This document shows positions 1 through 10,695 of a DNA stretch of 64,000 nt, piece by piece. Within the stretch, counting starts at the first letter, position 1; each line of letters starts with the position of its first letter. The notes under the pieces are model-generated. The model ran no database searches. It worked only from the letters and a program-made list of their open reading frames with translations, and had not been told where the DNA came from. A program made the position numbers and the translations under genes. This DNA comes from Rhodobacteraceae bacterium Araon29 (GTDB lineage Bacteria; Pseudomonadota; Alphaproteobacteria; Rhodobacterales; Rhodobacteraceae), in assembly GCA_039640505.1 (NCBI GenBank), contig CP046865.1, forward strand, positions 558,001 through 622,000, in the 5' to 3' direction.

Positions 1-80
1 TAAATTTCCGTCTCAGTAATTTCGCATAGTGTTAAAATTGGATCGGACTCTATTGTTTAAATCTCAATGGAAATTGGACC
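1..80. other. AT-rich sequence, no gene seen
   Basis: This short AT-rich stretch lies just downstream of the minus-strand glycosyltransferase-like gene. I see no coding frame, RNA or clear hairpin terminator in it. Confidence 0.5.
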
Positions 81-905
81 TTAGCCCATTAAGGGAGCTG
101 ACTTAGCGTCAATTCCATGCTTTTGAAGCAACTTTCCGATGAAACTGTCATTCGGAGGTGCTCCGTCATACTTAGTAATAAAAAACCTACGCATACGTCG
201 CCCCCAAAAGTGGATAGAGTATGTGTCTTCTTCAAGTAATTCTTCGACCGGCCTGTTTGGACGTCCCATCATACGCCGGTCCTTAAATGGAACGGGATAC
301 AGAGTAGGCTGAGGCAGTGCATATTTCACCTGATTGTGATGTTTTAAAGCCCAGGTAAGTGCACGCGGTCCCCAAATGCCCCATTCCATTTCACCTGCGT
401 GCCTAGGGTTGCCCGCATCTTTCGCAGCCTGAAGTTCTTTTCTTTGCCATTTCGGAAGCCACGGGGGAATACCATAAGGATCACTCGTAAGCTTGATCAA
501 ATCTGCTAGCACTTTGCCCCTCGCTGGCAATCGTAAAACGCCATTGTTTATTTCATGAGGGGCTGTCCATCCGTGGAAATGACCATTATCTGTTGTAAAC
601 GGGCGCACACAATAGGCATCCGTGTCTGCCCAAATAATATCTGAGTGTTTTGCAAGCATAAGATATCTAAATTTGTCGGCATGGGGTGCGACACTGCCCG
701 TTCTAGTGTGAGTAATAAATTCTTCTGTCGAAAGGATGTCCCGCGCATCACAGACTTCAACGCCTTTTGGGACATTGGGAACGTCGTTATAAACATATAA
801 ACGCACGTTTTGTCCGGCATCTAGGAATGAAACAATGCAAAGTTGCTCTAAAAAACTCAGAGGGCCTTCAACCCATAGCATTCCAATTTTAAACTCTTTA
901 GACAC
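81..905 (-). CDS. DXD-type glycosyltransferase-like protein
   Basis: A 274-residue protein that resembles sugar-nucleotide glycosyltransferases of the DXD (Gly_transf_sug) type. A segment near residues 90-100 reads IIWADTDAYCVRPF, where the D-T-D fits the metal and nucleotide-sugar binding DXD motif, and a HFWGRRMRR segment near the C-terminus resembles the conserved late motif of such enzymes. There is no signal peptide or membrane segment, so a cytoplasmic role in glycan or capsule assembly is inferred. The start is GTG at 903-905. The gene follows the three-domain gene at 915-3557 after a 9-base gap, so the two are probably cotranscribed. The low GC compared with the mre operon suggests acquired DNA. 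Acceptor and donor sugars cannot be told. Confidence 0.7.
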   Translation of the reverse strand: MSKEFKIGMLWVEGPLSFLEQLCIVSFLDAGQNVRLYVYNDVPNVPKGVEVCDARDILSTEEFITHTRTGSVAPHADKFRYLMLAKHSDIIWADTDAYCVRPFTTDNGHFHGWTAPHEINNGVLRLPARGKVLADLIKLTSDPYGIPPWLPKWQRKELQAAKDAGNPRHAGEMEWGIWGPRALTWALKHHNQVKYALPQPTLYPVPFKDRRMMGRPNRPVEELLEEDTYSIHFWGRRMRRFFITKYDGAPPNDSFIGKLLQKHGIDAKSAPLMG

Positions 906-914
906 GTTAAACTC

Positions 915-3557
915 CTAACTGTCTTTTGCAGGTACGGAAATTATGAATTGTCCCCCGCGCCGGTCAAACTTGTAGCCATCCCCTAGTTGTTTGATTGCTT
1001 CAAAAACAGCTTCGCGTACATGGCTCCGATTGTTGCGTTTCCACCAGAAATCGTCGCCCGCTATCAAGCCCCCTGATTTGACTTTGCGCGCGCAAACAAG
1101 AATATCTTTCAGAACAAAGTCATAAAGATGGTTGCCATCTATGTAGGCCCAGTCGAAATAATTATCCGGGTAGGTCTCCATTACTTCCGCTGAAAAACCT
1201 TTCCTGATGGTGCAATTATCTAGCTTGCCTAGACCATTGACAATTTCTTCGTATTTCTGGCGCATCAACTCGTCACTAGCGTGTTGGGAATGTGTATGCT
1301 CCTCTTTTTTTGCAGCCAGCAAATCCCACGGGTCAATTAAAACAAGTTCACTTGGACCCGTAATATTCAGGATTTCAGCTGAGAAGTCGCCCTCCCAAAC
1401 GCCAATTTCGGCACCTCGGCCACCTTTTGGCATCAGTTCATCCAGCATTTTTCGGCGCAATGCCAGCCGTTTGGGGGCTTTCATTTTTTGATCATTGGCC
1501 CGCACCATCTTTGAAACGATATTACCTTGTTCAAAAATTTTAGGATCGTGGTCTGCGGATAATTTGCCAGGCTCCATTTCCGGAGTGAGCATTTTCATTT
1601 CTTTTTCAATCCCTCGGTTTGAATTTTTCTTGAGAACATAATTTCCTAATTTAAAGGCGAGCTCTCTATGCCCTTTTTTTAGGGCACGTTGGAAAAGCTC
1701 TCTTTGATATCGTGGAAAACTACGCCTCGTTCGTAATAGCTTGTAATAATCAGTTGGAGTCAAAGTTCCTTTGAGCGCGCCCAAAACTATTGGACTTAAA
1801 ATTCCCATTTGGCTCAACGAAGAACCAAGTCTATGGCCAAGCAATGGAGCTCTTAAAGTTACAATATTTTCGCCCGATAATCTTTTAACGTGTTTGGTAT
1901 CCAGTGGTTCATAAGGATCATAAATTATGTATGCTTTTTTCGCCGCTGAAATTGTGTCAGAAGCATCACCGTATTTACCAGTATAGTCCCTGTGCCAAGC
2001 CGTTTTGTAACGTGTTTCCCACGGGACCACAGATTTATCTAAAGTGGTTTGTGGGCTGATAGCAACAACCTCACTATTGGGAATTGCTGCACAAAAAACG
2101 CAGGCTGCATAGCCACCCATGGATGCCCCATAAAGTACAACCCTATCGAATTTCTCAAAAAAACCATTTTCGCGGAGTTCATCAAACTGTTCAGATACCC
2201 AATTATTCCGATACCATGTCCACCCACCTGCCAAAACACCAAGCATTGACCAACCCTGTGCTTCTATAAAGGAAAATCCCCAAGGATGCCTATCTTTTCG
2301 TTTATCAATAGCTATATCAAGATTATCGAAAGTGATTACGAGGGTATTGCTGCGGCGCGGTGTATAGACGATAGAATGGCCCTCTGGGCCAGCCCTGTAG
2401 AATCCTTTGCTGCCAGCTAGTTTTTTTGCTATTTCCTCCCAGAGATCTTGATGCTTTTTATTATTATTTCTAGCTAAATTCTTCGCAGAACCATTCCTAA
2501 TTTTTGTAATTTCAAAATCTGATCCAATTGGTTTTAGCTCAATGTCATTAGTCGTTTTCTGGGTAGTTAAATGACCATCAGGAGCGCTTTTTTCTTCATC
2601 TCCTGATGAAATGGTCGCATAAATTTTGCGAGCCGTTTTATCATTTTCCAAGAGCTCTTCAGCAAAGGAACGGTGTAATTCAAGAGCACTAAGATATAGT
2701 GATTTCGAGATTGGATCTTTCATTAACTCATCTAGTTCTAACTGAAGCTCTTGACTATTTTTCATCATAGATGTGTCTTTTTCCCCTCCAATATTCCATC
2801 GGTTCCAATAACCTAAGCCCACCATTGCACCATCGTGCGGGCGGCCTCTTGCGCGCTTTAACAAAAATGACTTTGCTGAACGAACCGCGTAATGATTGAC
2901 TTGGGCTACATCTTGGCCCAGTTCTCCAAATAGATGTAATGGAGCATCATGCGAGGGTTTGTTCGGTGCCCAGATTTCATTCGCGCCATTTTTGAAAAAT
3001 GGTCTATGGATTCCTAAACGCTCAACTGTTTCAGATGTTCGAAAAAGCGTTTTTATGAAACCTGATCTATTTTGGTCTTCTATGTCAGGATAATGAGCAG
3101 CATCATTGAATTTTTGAGTTATCAAAGGAGGTACAACTTCAGTTTCTCCTGAGGATGAAAAAAGTCGCCAGACAATTGGAATGACGTCGGCTTTAGGATA
3201 CGCTTCAAAAAGGTCTGCGAGCTTTCCTGTACCTTTATGTATAGCTAGATACTCATCAACATCACAAACAAAAGCCCAATCAGAGTTTTTATAAATACTA
3301 TGATCAAAAGCATACTTCAAAGCGGATTTATGCGGGCCGCGCTTGAGCACTTTGTTGCGCACATGGGTGACAATGCCGTTGTGCTGCAAGCGGTCCAGCA
3401 AAAGATCAGTGCCGTCACTGCAGTCGTTGGTATAAATCAGAAAGTCGGTAAAGCCGATCGCACGATGATAGGCAAGCCATTCTAAAATATAAGGCCCCTC
3501 ATCTTTCATTGTTGAAATTATGAGATATTTTTTCTCACGGCTTTTGGATGTCTGCAC
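915..3557 (-). CDS. Three-domain protein: GT2/GT92-like glycosyltransferase, alpha/beta hydrolase, SAM methyltransferase
   Basis: An 880-residue fusion. Residues about 10-280 look like a GT92/GT2-type glycosyltransferase: MKDEGPYILEWLAYHRAIG at the start and a DVDEY motif near residue 100. Residues about 400-620 look like an alpha/beta-hydrolase core with a nucleophile elbow GASMGG and a possible later HRLG. Residues about 715-870 look like a class I methyltransferase (Methyltransf_24 type): RGAEIGVWEGDFS, LIDPWD and the YIDGNHLYDFVLKD segment. Stand-alone enzymes of each type are common in surface-polysaccharide clusters; the combination is unusual. The start is GTG (3555-3557). It lies upstream of and close to the DXD glycosyltransferase. 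The role in building or decorating an extracellular glycan is inference; which domains are active is not known. Confidence 0.7.
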   Translation of the reverse strand: MQTSKSREKKYLIISTMKDEGPYILEWLAYHRAIGFTDFLIYTNDCSDGTDLLLDRLQHNGIVTHVRNKVLKRGPHKSALKYAFDHSIYKNSDWAFVCDVDEYLAIHKGTGKLADLFEAYPKADVIPIVWRLFSSSGETEVVPPLITQKFNDAAHYPDIEDQNRSGFIKTLFRTSETVERLGIHRPFFKNGANEIWAPNKPSHDAPLHLFGELGQDVAQVNHYAVRSAKSFLLKRARGRPHDGAMVGLGYWNRWNIGGEKDTSMMKNSQELQLELDELMKDPISKSLYLSALELHRSFAEELLENDKTARKIYATISSGDEEKSAPDGHLTTQKTTNDIELKPIGSDFEITKIRNGSAKNLARNNNKKHQDLWEEIAKKLAGSKGFYRAGPEGHSIVYTPRRSNTLVITFDNLDIAIDKRKDRHPWGFSFIEAQGWSMLGVLAGGWTWYRNNWVSEQFDELRENGFFEKFDRVVLYGASMGGYAACVFCAAIPNSEVVAISPQTTLDKSVVPWETRYKTAWHRDYTGKYGDASDTISAAKKAYIIYDPYEPLDTKHVKRLSGENIVTLRAPLLGHRLGSSLSQMGILSPIVLGALKGTLTPTDYYKLLRTRRSFPRYQRELFQRALKKGHRELAFKLGNYVLKKNSNRGIEKEMKMLTPEMEPGKLSADHDPKIFEQGNIVSKMVRANDQKMKAPKRLALRRKMLDELMPKGGRGAEIGVWEGDFSAEILNITGPSELVLIDPWDLLAAKKEEHTHSQHASDELMRQKYEEIVNGLGKLDNCTIRKGFSAEVMETYPDNYFDWAYIDGNHLYDFVLKDILVCARKVKSGGLIAGDDFWWKRNNRSHVREAVFEAIKQLGDGYKFDRRGGQFIISVPAKDS

Positions 3558-3867
3558 AGTAAAATTTCACTTTTCCTAAATATTGAAATGACCTAAGCAA
3601 ATTGTAATTTTATCTCGATACTGTTGCTTTATAAGAGCAACTCTTGGTTGTAAAATTAACTTTTGGTCATCACTCTGTCATTATTAATTATCTTTGTTTG
3701 TCTAAAGCACAGCGTTCAAACCCGCCAAGTCATGTTGGCTTAGACACTCAAACTATGTTCAAATTTCGACAAAATGCAGTTATCTTTGCGAAAACTCCCA
3801 GCATTCTATAGGATTTTTGGTTGAACATACGCCAAATCCCGCAAAACCACAGGCTTTTGCCAATTCT
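3558..3867. other. AT-rich intergenic region
   Basis: About 310 bases between the glycan gene pair and the end of the cell-shape operon. It should hold the promoter of the pair on the minus strand. I see no gene, RNA or strong hairpin. It marks the composition step from AT-rich DNA to the GC-richer mre operon. Confidence 0.4.
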
Positions 3868-4800
3868 TTAATAACCGCTCTTGCGGTCCACAAGATACAA
3901 AAACGGTGCCCCGTTCTCGCCGCGGTGAATGTTTTCGGCAATTACCTGCGCCGAGGTTTTGGGCCGCGTGGCCGATGCTATATGCGGGGTAACCGTGACC
4001 TTGGGATGTGCCCAGAACAAATCATTGGTGGGCAGCGGTTCGGTGCGAAATACATCGAGCGTGGCATGACCCAAAGCGCCGCTATCCAGAGCGGCAAGCA
4101 GGGCCGCATCGTCGATGAGCGGCCCGCGGCCAGGATTGATCACCACGGCCCCTGGTGCCAGCAGGGATAGGGTTTGCGCATTGAGAATGTTTTCGGTCTG
4201 CGGCGTTTGCGGCAGTAGCAAAATCACGATCTCGGCGCCTTCAAGCACCGCCTGCAATCCGCCGCCGGCACTAAATGTGTCCATACCGGGTATATTTTTT
4301 GGCTGCCGGCTATAGCCGCGCATTTGAAATCCAAGCGCCAACAGCGCCTCGGCGCAGGCCATGCCCAAGGCCCCAAGCCCCAAAAGCGCGACGCGGCGGT
4401 CTTCAGCCAGCGGCTGTATGGCCTTGCGCCACATGCCGTCCTGTCCGTTTAGATGCACATCCATTCCCAGATGATGTCGCAAGGTATGCCCGACCACCCA
4501 TTCCACCATGCCGCGGGTCAGCCCGTGATCTACCATACGCGCTAGCGGCATCTTCAAGGTGGAATTGCCGGTCACATCTTCAACCCCAGCCCAGAGATTG
4601 AGCACTGCTTTGCAGCGGGTAAAGGGGGTGAAATCCTGTACGTCGCTGCTTGGTGCATAGACAATATAATCCACGTTTTCGGCTGCGATATCCTGCGATA
4701 GATGAAAGCTGATGTCCCGCGCTTCAAGCGCATCGCTAAGCGTTGCCTGATAGCTGTGCCAGGTGTCACGGGTGGCAGAAAATAGAATATTTACGGTCAT
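3868..4800 (-). CDS. ghrA: Glyoxylate/hydroxypyruvate reductase A family protein
   Basis: A 310-residue D-2-hydroxyacid dehydrogenase of the GhrA type, which reduces glyoxylate or hydroxypyruvate with NAD(P)H in the cytoplasm. The nucleotide-binding loop ALLGLGALGMACAEAL (G-x-G-x-x-G) is at about residues 138-153. The catalytic set is visible: Arg in NPGRGPLIDD, Glu in FRTEPLP and His in TPHIAS. The length matches the family. The start codon overlaps the stop of rodA (ATGA), so it is the last gene of the mreB operon. Why a hydroxyacid reductase sits in a cell-shape operon is not clear from the sequence. Substrate preference is not provable here. Confidence 0.88.
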   Translation of the reverse strand: MTVNILFSATRDTWHSYQATLSDALEARDISFHLSQDIAAENVDYIVYAPSSDVQDFTPFTRCKAVLNLWAGVEDVTGNSTLKMPLARMVDHGLTRGMVEWVVGHTLRHHLGMDVHLNGQDGMWRKAIQPLAEDRRVALLGLGALGMACAEALLALGFQMRGYSRQPKNIPGMDTFSAGGGLQAVLEGAEIVILLLPQTPQTENILNAQTLSLLAPGAVVINPGRGPLIDDAALLAALDSGALGHATLDVFRTEPLPTNDLFWAHPKVTVTPHIASATRPKTSAQVIAENIHRGENGAPFLYLVDRKSGY

Positions 4801-5945
4801 TTTTCTGACCTTGGTCGGTGCACATGGGCTGATTGTATAAGGCCGAAACCAACCATCAGCACCAGCATAGCCGATCCGCCCCAGCTGACCAGTGGCAACG
4901 GCACGCCAACCACCGGGGCAAGCCCCATGACCATCGACATATTCACCGCGAAAAACAAAAAGAAATTCATCGAAATGCCCAGGATGAGCAGGGATGAAAA
5001 CCGATCACGGTTTTGCCATGCGGATGACAGACAAAACAGCAGAATTAAAAGATACATTCCAAGCAGTGAAATGCCGCCGATAAATCCCAGTTCCTCAGCC
5101 AAAGTGGTGAAAATAAAATCGGTGTGCTTTTCTGGCAGAAAATTCAACCGCGATTGCGTGCCCTGCATATACCCGCGCCCGGTCCATCCGCCAGAGCCAA
5201 GCGCAATCTTGGACTGGGTGATATGATATCCGGCCCCCAGCGGGTCAATGGCCGGATTTAAAAAGGTGTCGATGCGCCGGAATTGATAGTCTGCAAGCAT
5301 TTGCCAAGTGGTGCCGCGGCTTTGAAAAACACTGACCACCAAAGCAATTACCCCACCAAGAACTGCGGCAAAATACGCCCAGTGCACACCGGCAAGAAAC
5401 ATTACTGCGCCGCCCGTGGCCAGCAGCAGCAAAGCCGTTCCCAGGTCGGGTTGCCGCAGAACCATGGCGGTGGGGACAAGAGTAATAACAATGGGGATCA
5501 ACACCCAAAGCGGATGCGAAATCTTGTTCAACGGAAGGCGGTCGTAATAAAAGGCCAGCATCATTACCAAACCGATTTTGGCCAATTCTGAAGGTTGAAG
5601 GCGCATAAACCCAAGATCAATCCAGCGCTGTGCGCCCATGCCCGTGGTGCCAATAAATTCCACCAGAACCAAAAGCACAAGCGCTACCGCATAGCCTAAA
5701 AATGACAGGTTTCGCCAAAACCAAATTGGAATCATCGCGATAAAAACCATCAACATGAAAAAAGCTGCAAAACGCTTTATCTGGGTGGCTGCCCAGGGGG
5801 AAAAAGACCCACCTGCCACTGAATAGAGCATTAAAACCCCGACCGCTGCGGTGCTGACCACCAGCAAAAGCAATGGCCAGTTTAGATATATCAGTTTGCG
5901 CAGCCCGGTCGGAACGGTTTTGACCCGATATTCAAGATAGCTCAT
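4797..5945 (-). CDS. rodA: Rod shape-determining protein RodA (peptidoglycan polymerase)
   Basis: A 382-residue SEDS-family membrane protein that polymerises lipid II into glycan strands in the elongasome, together with PBP2. About ten hydrophobic segments span the protein. The family block is clear: GRGYMQGTQSRLNFLPEKH followed by TDFIFTTLAEELGF, then PLPLVSWGGSAMLV near the C-terminus. ATG at 5943-5945 overlaps the mrdA stop by four bases, typical of translational coupling. The order mreB-mreC-mreD-mrdA-rodA is the standard alphaproteobacterial rod-shape operon. Confidence 0.96.
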   Translation of the reverse strand: MSYLEYRVKTVPTGLRKLIYLNWPLLLLVVSTAAVGVLMLYSVAGGSFSPWAATQIKRFAAFFMLMVFIAMIPIWFWRNLSFLGYAVALVLLVLVEFIGTTGMGAQRWIDLGFMRLQPSELAKIGLVMMLAFYYDRLPLNKISHPLWVLIPIVITLVPTAMVLRQPDLGTALLLLATGGAVMFLAGVHWAYFAAVLGGVIALVVSVFQSRGTTWQMLADYQFRRIDTFLNPAIDPLGAGYHITQSKIALGSGGWTGRGYMQGTQSRLNFLPEKHTDFIFTTLAEELGFIGGISLLGMYLLILLFCLSSAWQNRDRFSSLLILGISMNFFLFFAVNMSMVMGLAPVVGVPLPLVSWGGSAMLVLMVGFGLIQSAHVHRPRSEK

Positions 5946-7885
5946 GCGCGGCCCTTTCGCGCAGAACTTAAATCCGGTTGCTTATCGCGCAATTCGCGCT
6001 GCTGGCGGGCTATTTTGGCGCGGTCTTCTTTAGGATAGGCATCTAGCGGTGGCTCGCCCTCGTAAAGCGCCTGCAACGTGATATCTCGTGCAATTGGCGC
6101 GGCAGCTTTTGATCCACCGCCGCCATGTTCCACCACCACGGCTACGGCGATTTTTGGGTCGTCATAGGGGGCAAAATTTAAAAATAATGCGTGATCGCGC
6201 CGATCCCAATCCAAATCTTCGTTCGCTGTGACCCCGCGCGCGCGCTCTTTTTCTGAGATATTGCGCACCTGACTGGTGCCGGTTTTGCCGGCCATGCGAA
6301 ACTCTTCGGTTGTGATGCGCGATGCAAAGGCGGTGCCGCGGCGGTTATTGCTAACCTCAAACATGGCGCGGCGGATGAAGCGCAGATTGTTTTCACTTAC
6401 CGGTAGAGGTTCTGCCTCGGGGACATAGATGGTTTCCCCGCCAACCCGTTTGATCAACTGCGGTTTAATATTTTTACCGGTGGCCAATCGGGCGCTCATC
6501 ACTGCCAATTGCAGCGGCGAACATAGAACAAAGCCCTGACCAATGGATGCATTCACCGTATCGCCGATCACCCATTCACGGCCGCGGTTTAGAAGTTTCC
6601 ATTTTTTGTCTGGTGCGAGGCCTTTAGACTCGGCCGATAAAGGCACATCATGCCGCACCCCAATGCCAAAGGTTTTGGCCATTTGCGATATTTTCTCAAT
6701 GCCGACCTTTAGTGCCAGGTCATAGTAATACACATCGCAGCTTTCGCGCAGCGATTTTTCAAGGTTCATATTGCCGTGGCCGCCGGCCTTCCAGCAGTGG
6801 AACTTTCGATCAGACACTTCCAGATGGCCGCGGCACATAACGGTATCTTTGGGGCTAATCAACCCGGCTTCCAATGCGGCCAGCGCAGTAATCATCTTAA
6901 AAGTTGAGCCGGGCGGATAGGCATCCTGAACCGATTTTGAAGCTAGTGGCCGTCGCTCATTATCGCGCAGCTCTGCATAATCGTTCAACGATATGCCTCG
7001 GACGAATTTATTGGGATCATAGCCCGGCGAAGAGGCAATCGCCAATATATCGCCCGTGGTGCAATCGATCACCACGGCAGAGGCGCTGTTTTGACCCAAA
7101 CGGGCCTGAACATAGCTTTGCAGCGCCGTGTCGGTCGAAATTTGCAGGCTACTACCCGTGAGGCCCTCTTGGCGGTCCAGCTCGCGCATGATCCGGCCTA
7201 CGGCGTTGACTTCGACCCGGCGCGCGCCGGCGCGGCCGCGCAGTTCACTTTCATATTTAGACTCAATGCCAACCTTGCCGATTTGAAACCGGGGAATGCG
7301 CAGCAGCGGATCGGGGTCATCGCGGCGTTCAAGATCGCGGGTGCTGACTGGGCCTACATAACCGACCACATGGGCAAAATTTTCGCCAAAAGGATAACTG
7401 CGCGACATTCCTACATCTGGGGTCACCCCCGGCAAAGCAGGTGCGTTGACCGCCACCTTTGAGATATCAGACCAGCTGACCCGGTCAATGATGGTCACAG
7501 GCAAAAACGGCGCGCTGCGCGCCAGTTCATTGCGCGCCCGGGCCAAAGTTGCGTCGCTTATGGGCACCAATTGGACCAGCTTATCAAGCACGTCATCTAC
7601 ATCACCGGCCAGTTCTTTAACCAGCGTGATGCGGTAGCTCGGTTCATTTTGCGCCAAAATCAACCCATTGCGGTCGTAAATTTCACCCCGCTGGGGGGGC
7701 AGCAGCCGCACATTGATCCGGTTCTCTTCGGCCATCAGTTGATATTGATCGGCCTGTTCAATTTGCAGATATCGCAGCCGCCAGCCAAGAAGCCCGGCAA
7801 ATCCAAGCTGGGCGCCGCCGACCAGCAAACTGCGCCGGTTGATCCGGCGCCGATCATGTTTGATCTGATCCTCAAGCCGTTTCAT
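5942..7885 (-). CDS. mrdA: Penicillin-binding protein 2 (elongasome transpeptidase)
   Basis: A 647-residue class B PBP that cross-links peptidoglycan during side-wall growth. There is one N-terminal membrane anchor (about residues 20-40), a PBP dimerisation domain (about 60-230) and a C-terminal transpeptidase domain. The active-site motifs are all present: STFK with the nucleophile serine at 327, SCD in LRESCDVYYY, and KTGT in AGKTGTSQ. The C-terminal tail after about 610 is charged. The gene overlaps rodA downstream and mreD upstream by four bases each. Confidence 0.96.
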   Translation of the reverse strand: MKRLEDQIKHDRRRINRRSLLVGGAQLGFAGLLGWRLRYLQIEQADQYQLMAEENRINVRLLPPQRGEIYDRNGLILAQNEPSYRITLVKELAGDVDDVLDKLVQLVPISDATLARARNELARSAPFLPVTIIDRVSWSDISKVAVNAPALPGVTPDVGMSRSYPFGENFAHVVGYVGPVSTRDLERRDDPDPLLRIPRFQIGKVGIESKYESELRGRAGARRVEVNAVGRIMRELDRQEGLTGSSLQISTDTALQSYVQARLGQNSASAVVIDCTTGDILAIASSPGYDPNKFVRGISLNDYAELRDNERRPLASKSVQDAYPPGSTFKMITALAALEAGLISPKDTVMCRGHLEVSDRKFHCWKAGGHGNMNLEKSLRESCDVYYYDLALKVGIEKISQMAKTFGIGVRHDVPLSAESKGLAPDKKWKLLNRGREWVIGDTVNASIGQGFVLCSPLQLAVMSARLATGKNIKPQLIKRVGGETIYVPEAEPLPVSENNLRFIRRAMFEVSNNRRGTAFASRITTEEFRMAGKTGTSQVRNISEKERARGVTANEDLDWDRRDHALFLNFAPYDDPKIAVAVVVEHGGGGSKAAAPIARDITLQALYEGEPPLDAYPKEDRAKIARQQRELRDKQPDLSSARKGRA

Positions 7886-8424
7886 GTCCGTTCCCCTGCG
7901 GTGGCTTCAAGGTCCCCAAATCCAGCGCGGCGGACTTTTAACACCACCTGCGCAAACAGCACCACAACAGGGTAAAACAGGGCAGTGGATAGTAATTCGC
8001 TAAGCGTCAAAAAGGCTTTTGGCATTGGCAACATAACAATTCCAAGGCCCCACCGGGTACCCAAAAGCACCACCGCAATAGCCAGGGCAACGTATAGATA
8101 TTCTTTTACAAAGGGAAACTCTTCGGCGCGGCGACTGCGCCTTTTAACCCATTCACTTGCCATCAGCATCAAGGCCGCAAACAAGCCCGGAGGTCGGTTG
8201 AGCATCAGATCCTGAAACAAAAACACCACAGCAATGATCAGCATTGGCACATACTGCGGCCGGCGGATGCAACAGACGAAAGTCACGCATAAAAGCACAT
8301 CCGGCATTACCCAAGTGGAAGGCAGGGTATTGAGCGGCAAAAGCTCTGCAAAGGTCAGCAGCAGCGCCAGAAAAGCAAATCCGGCGCAATAGGCCCAGGT
8401 TTTTAACAGTGCGGTATCAATCAT
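7882..8424 (-). CDS. mreD: Rod shape-determining protein MreD
   Basis: A 180-residue integral membrane protein with about five hydrophobic segments and little sequence conservation, as usual for MreD. It is a membrane partner of MreC in the elongasome. The call rests on length, hydrophobicity and its fixed place between mreC and mrdA. Its start overlaps the end of mreC by eight bases and its stop overlaps the mrdA start. Confidence 0.9.
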   Translation of the reverse strand: MIDTALLKTWAYCAGFAFLALLLTFAELLPLNTLPSTWVMPDVLLCVTFVCCIRRPQYVPMLIIAVVFLFQDLMLNRPPGLFAALMLMASEWVKRRSRRAEEFPFVKEYLYVALAIAVVLLGTRWGLGIVMLPMPKAFLTLSELLSTALFYPVVVLFAQVVLKVRRAGFGDLEATAGERT

Positions 8425-9310
8425 TTCCGCTCTCGCTTGGCTCTGCGTCGCTTTTGGGCATCACCAAAGCTCCGGTATCTTTGATTTTTACTGTCTTTTG
8501 ATCGCGTAAGATCTGCAAAAACTCAAGCCGCTCGAAATCTGCAGATAGTCGAACGCGCAAACGTTTTTTGGGGTCCTGAGCCAGTTGTCCGATCAAAAGA
8601 TCTGGCGGTAATAGCCCGGCATCACCAGAGGTGAAAACCCGATCCCCCGGGCGAGCCAAATTGCGGTTTTCAAGAAAATCAATCACGGGCGCGGCCGAAT
8701 TATCGCCCGACACAAAAGCGCGTTGTCCCGATGGCTGGATCACCGCGGGTATGCGGCTTGTGGTATCGGTGAGTAAAATAACCCGGCTGGTTTTTTGTCC
8801 AACCCCTGAAATGCGTCCCACAAGTCCCAACCCATCCATTGCCGCCCAGCCGTCCTGAATACCATCGTTACTGCCAACATTTAAGAGGACAGATTGGCGA
8901 AAAGGTGATCCGCTGTCGGCCATCACAATACCGCTGACACGGGTGAGCTTGGGGTCGAGTTGTAGCTGGTTCAAATCCAGCAAACGGGCATTTTCTTGCT
9001 CAAGCTGACCGGCCGCCTCTTTCCACTTTTTCATCTTTTGCAACTCGCGTCGCAGTTCTTGGTTTTGCGTGTACATGCTTTGATAGCTTTGCAGGTCGCG
9101 GATCAGCTTGGCAGCTTGTGTGACCGGAGCCATCACCCAATCGACCTGCGGCAACACCGTGTCGATAATCTGAGCACGAAACCGTTCAACGCGCGGGTTA
9201 TCTATCCGCCAGATGAGAAAAATCACCAGCAGCGCAAGCACAAGAAGCCCAAGCAAAACCCGCTTTAGCGTGCCGATATAATCTTCTTGTCCTGTGCGAT
9301 CCTGTACCAA
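8417..9310 (-). CDS. mreC: Rod shape-determining protein MreC
   Basis: A 297-residue bitopic protein that scaffolds the elongasome in the periplasm. A single membrane segment lies at about residues 15-35, followed by a coiled coil rich in Q/E/L (about 70-110) and the beta-rich MreC core (about 115-270) with VMADSGSPFRQSVLLNVGSN and LVGRISGVGQKTSRVILLTD. The likely start is TTG (9308-9310), with AAGAGG five bases upstream. mreB lies 29 bases upstream on the same strand. Confidence 0.94.
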   Translation of the reverse strand: MVQDRTGQEDYIGTLKRVLLGLLVLALLVIFLIWRIDNPRVERFRAQIIDTVLPQVDWVMAPVTQAAKLIRDLQSYQSMYTQNQELRRELQKMKKWKEAAGQLEQENARLLDLNQLQLDPKLTRVSGIVMADSGSPFRQSVLLNVGSNDGIQDGWAAMDGLGLVGRISGVGQKTSRVILLTDTTSRIPAVIQPSGQRAFVSGDNSAAPVIDFLENRNLARPGDRVFTSGDAGLLPPDLLIGQLAQDPKKRLRVRLSADFERLEFLQILRDQKTVKIKDTGALVMPKSDAEPSESGND

Positions 9311-9339
9311 ATAAACCTCTTGGTCACATTGGTGCCCGA

Positions 9340-10695
<1,356 letters not shown>

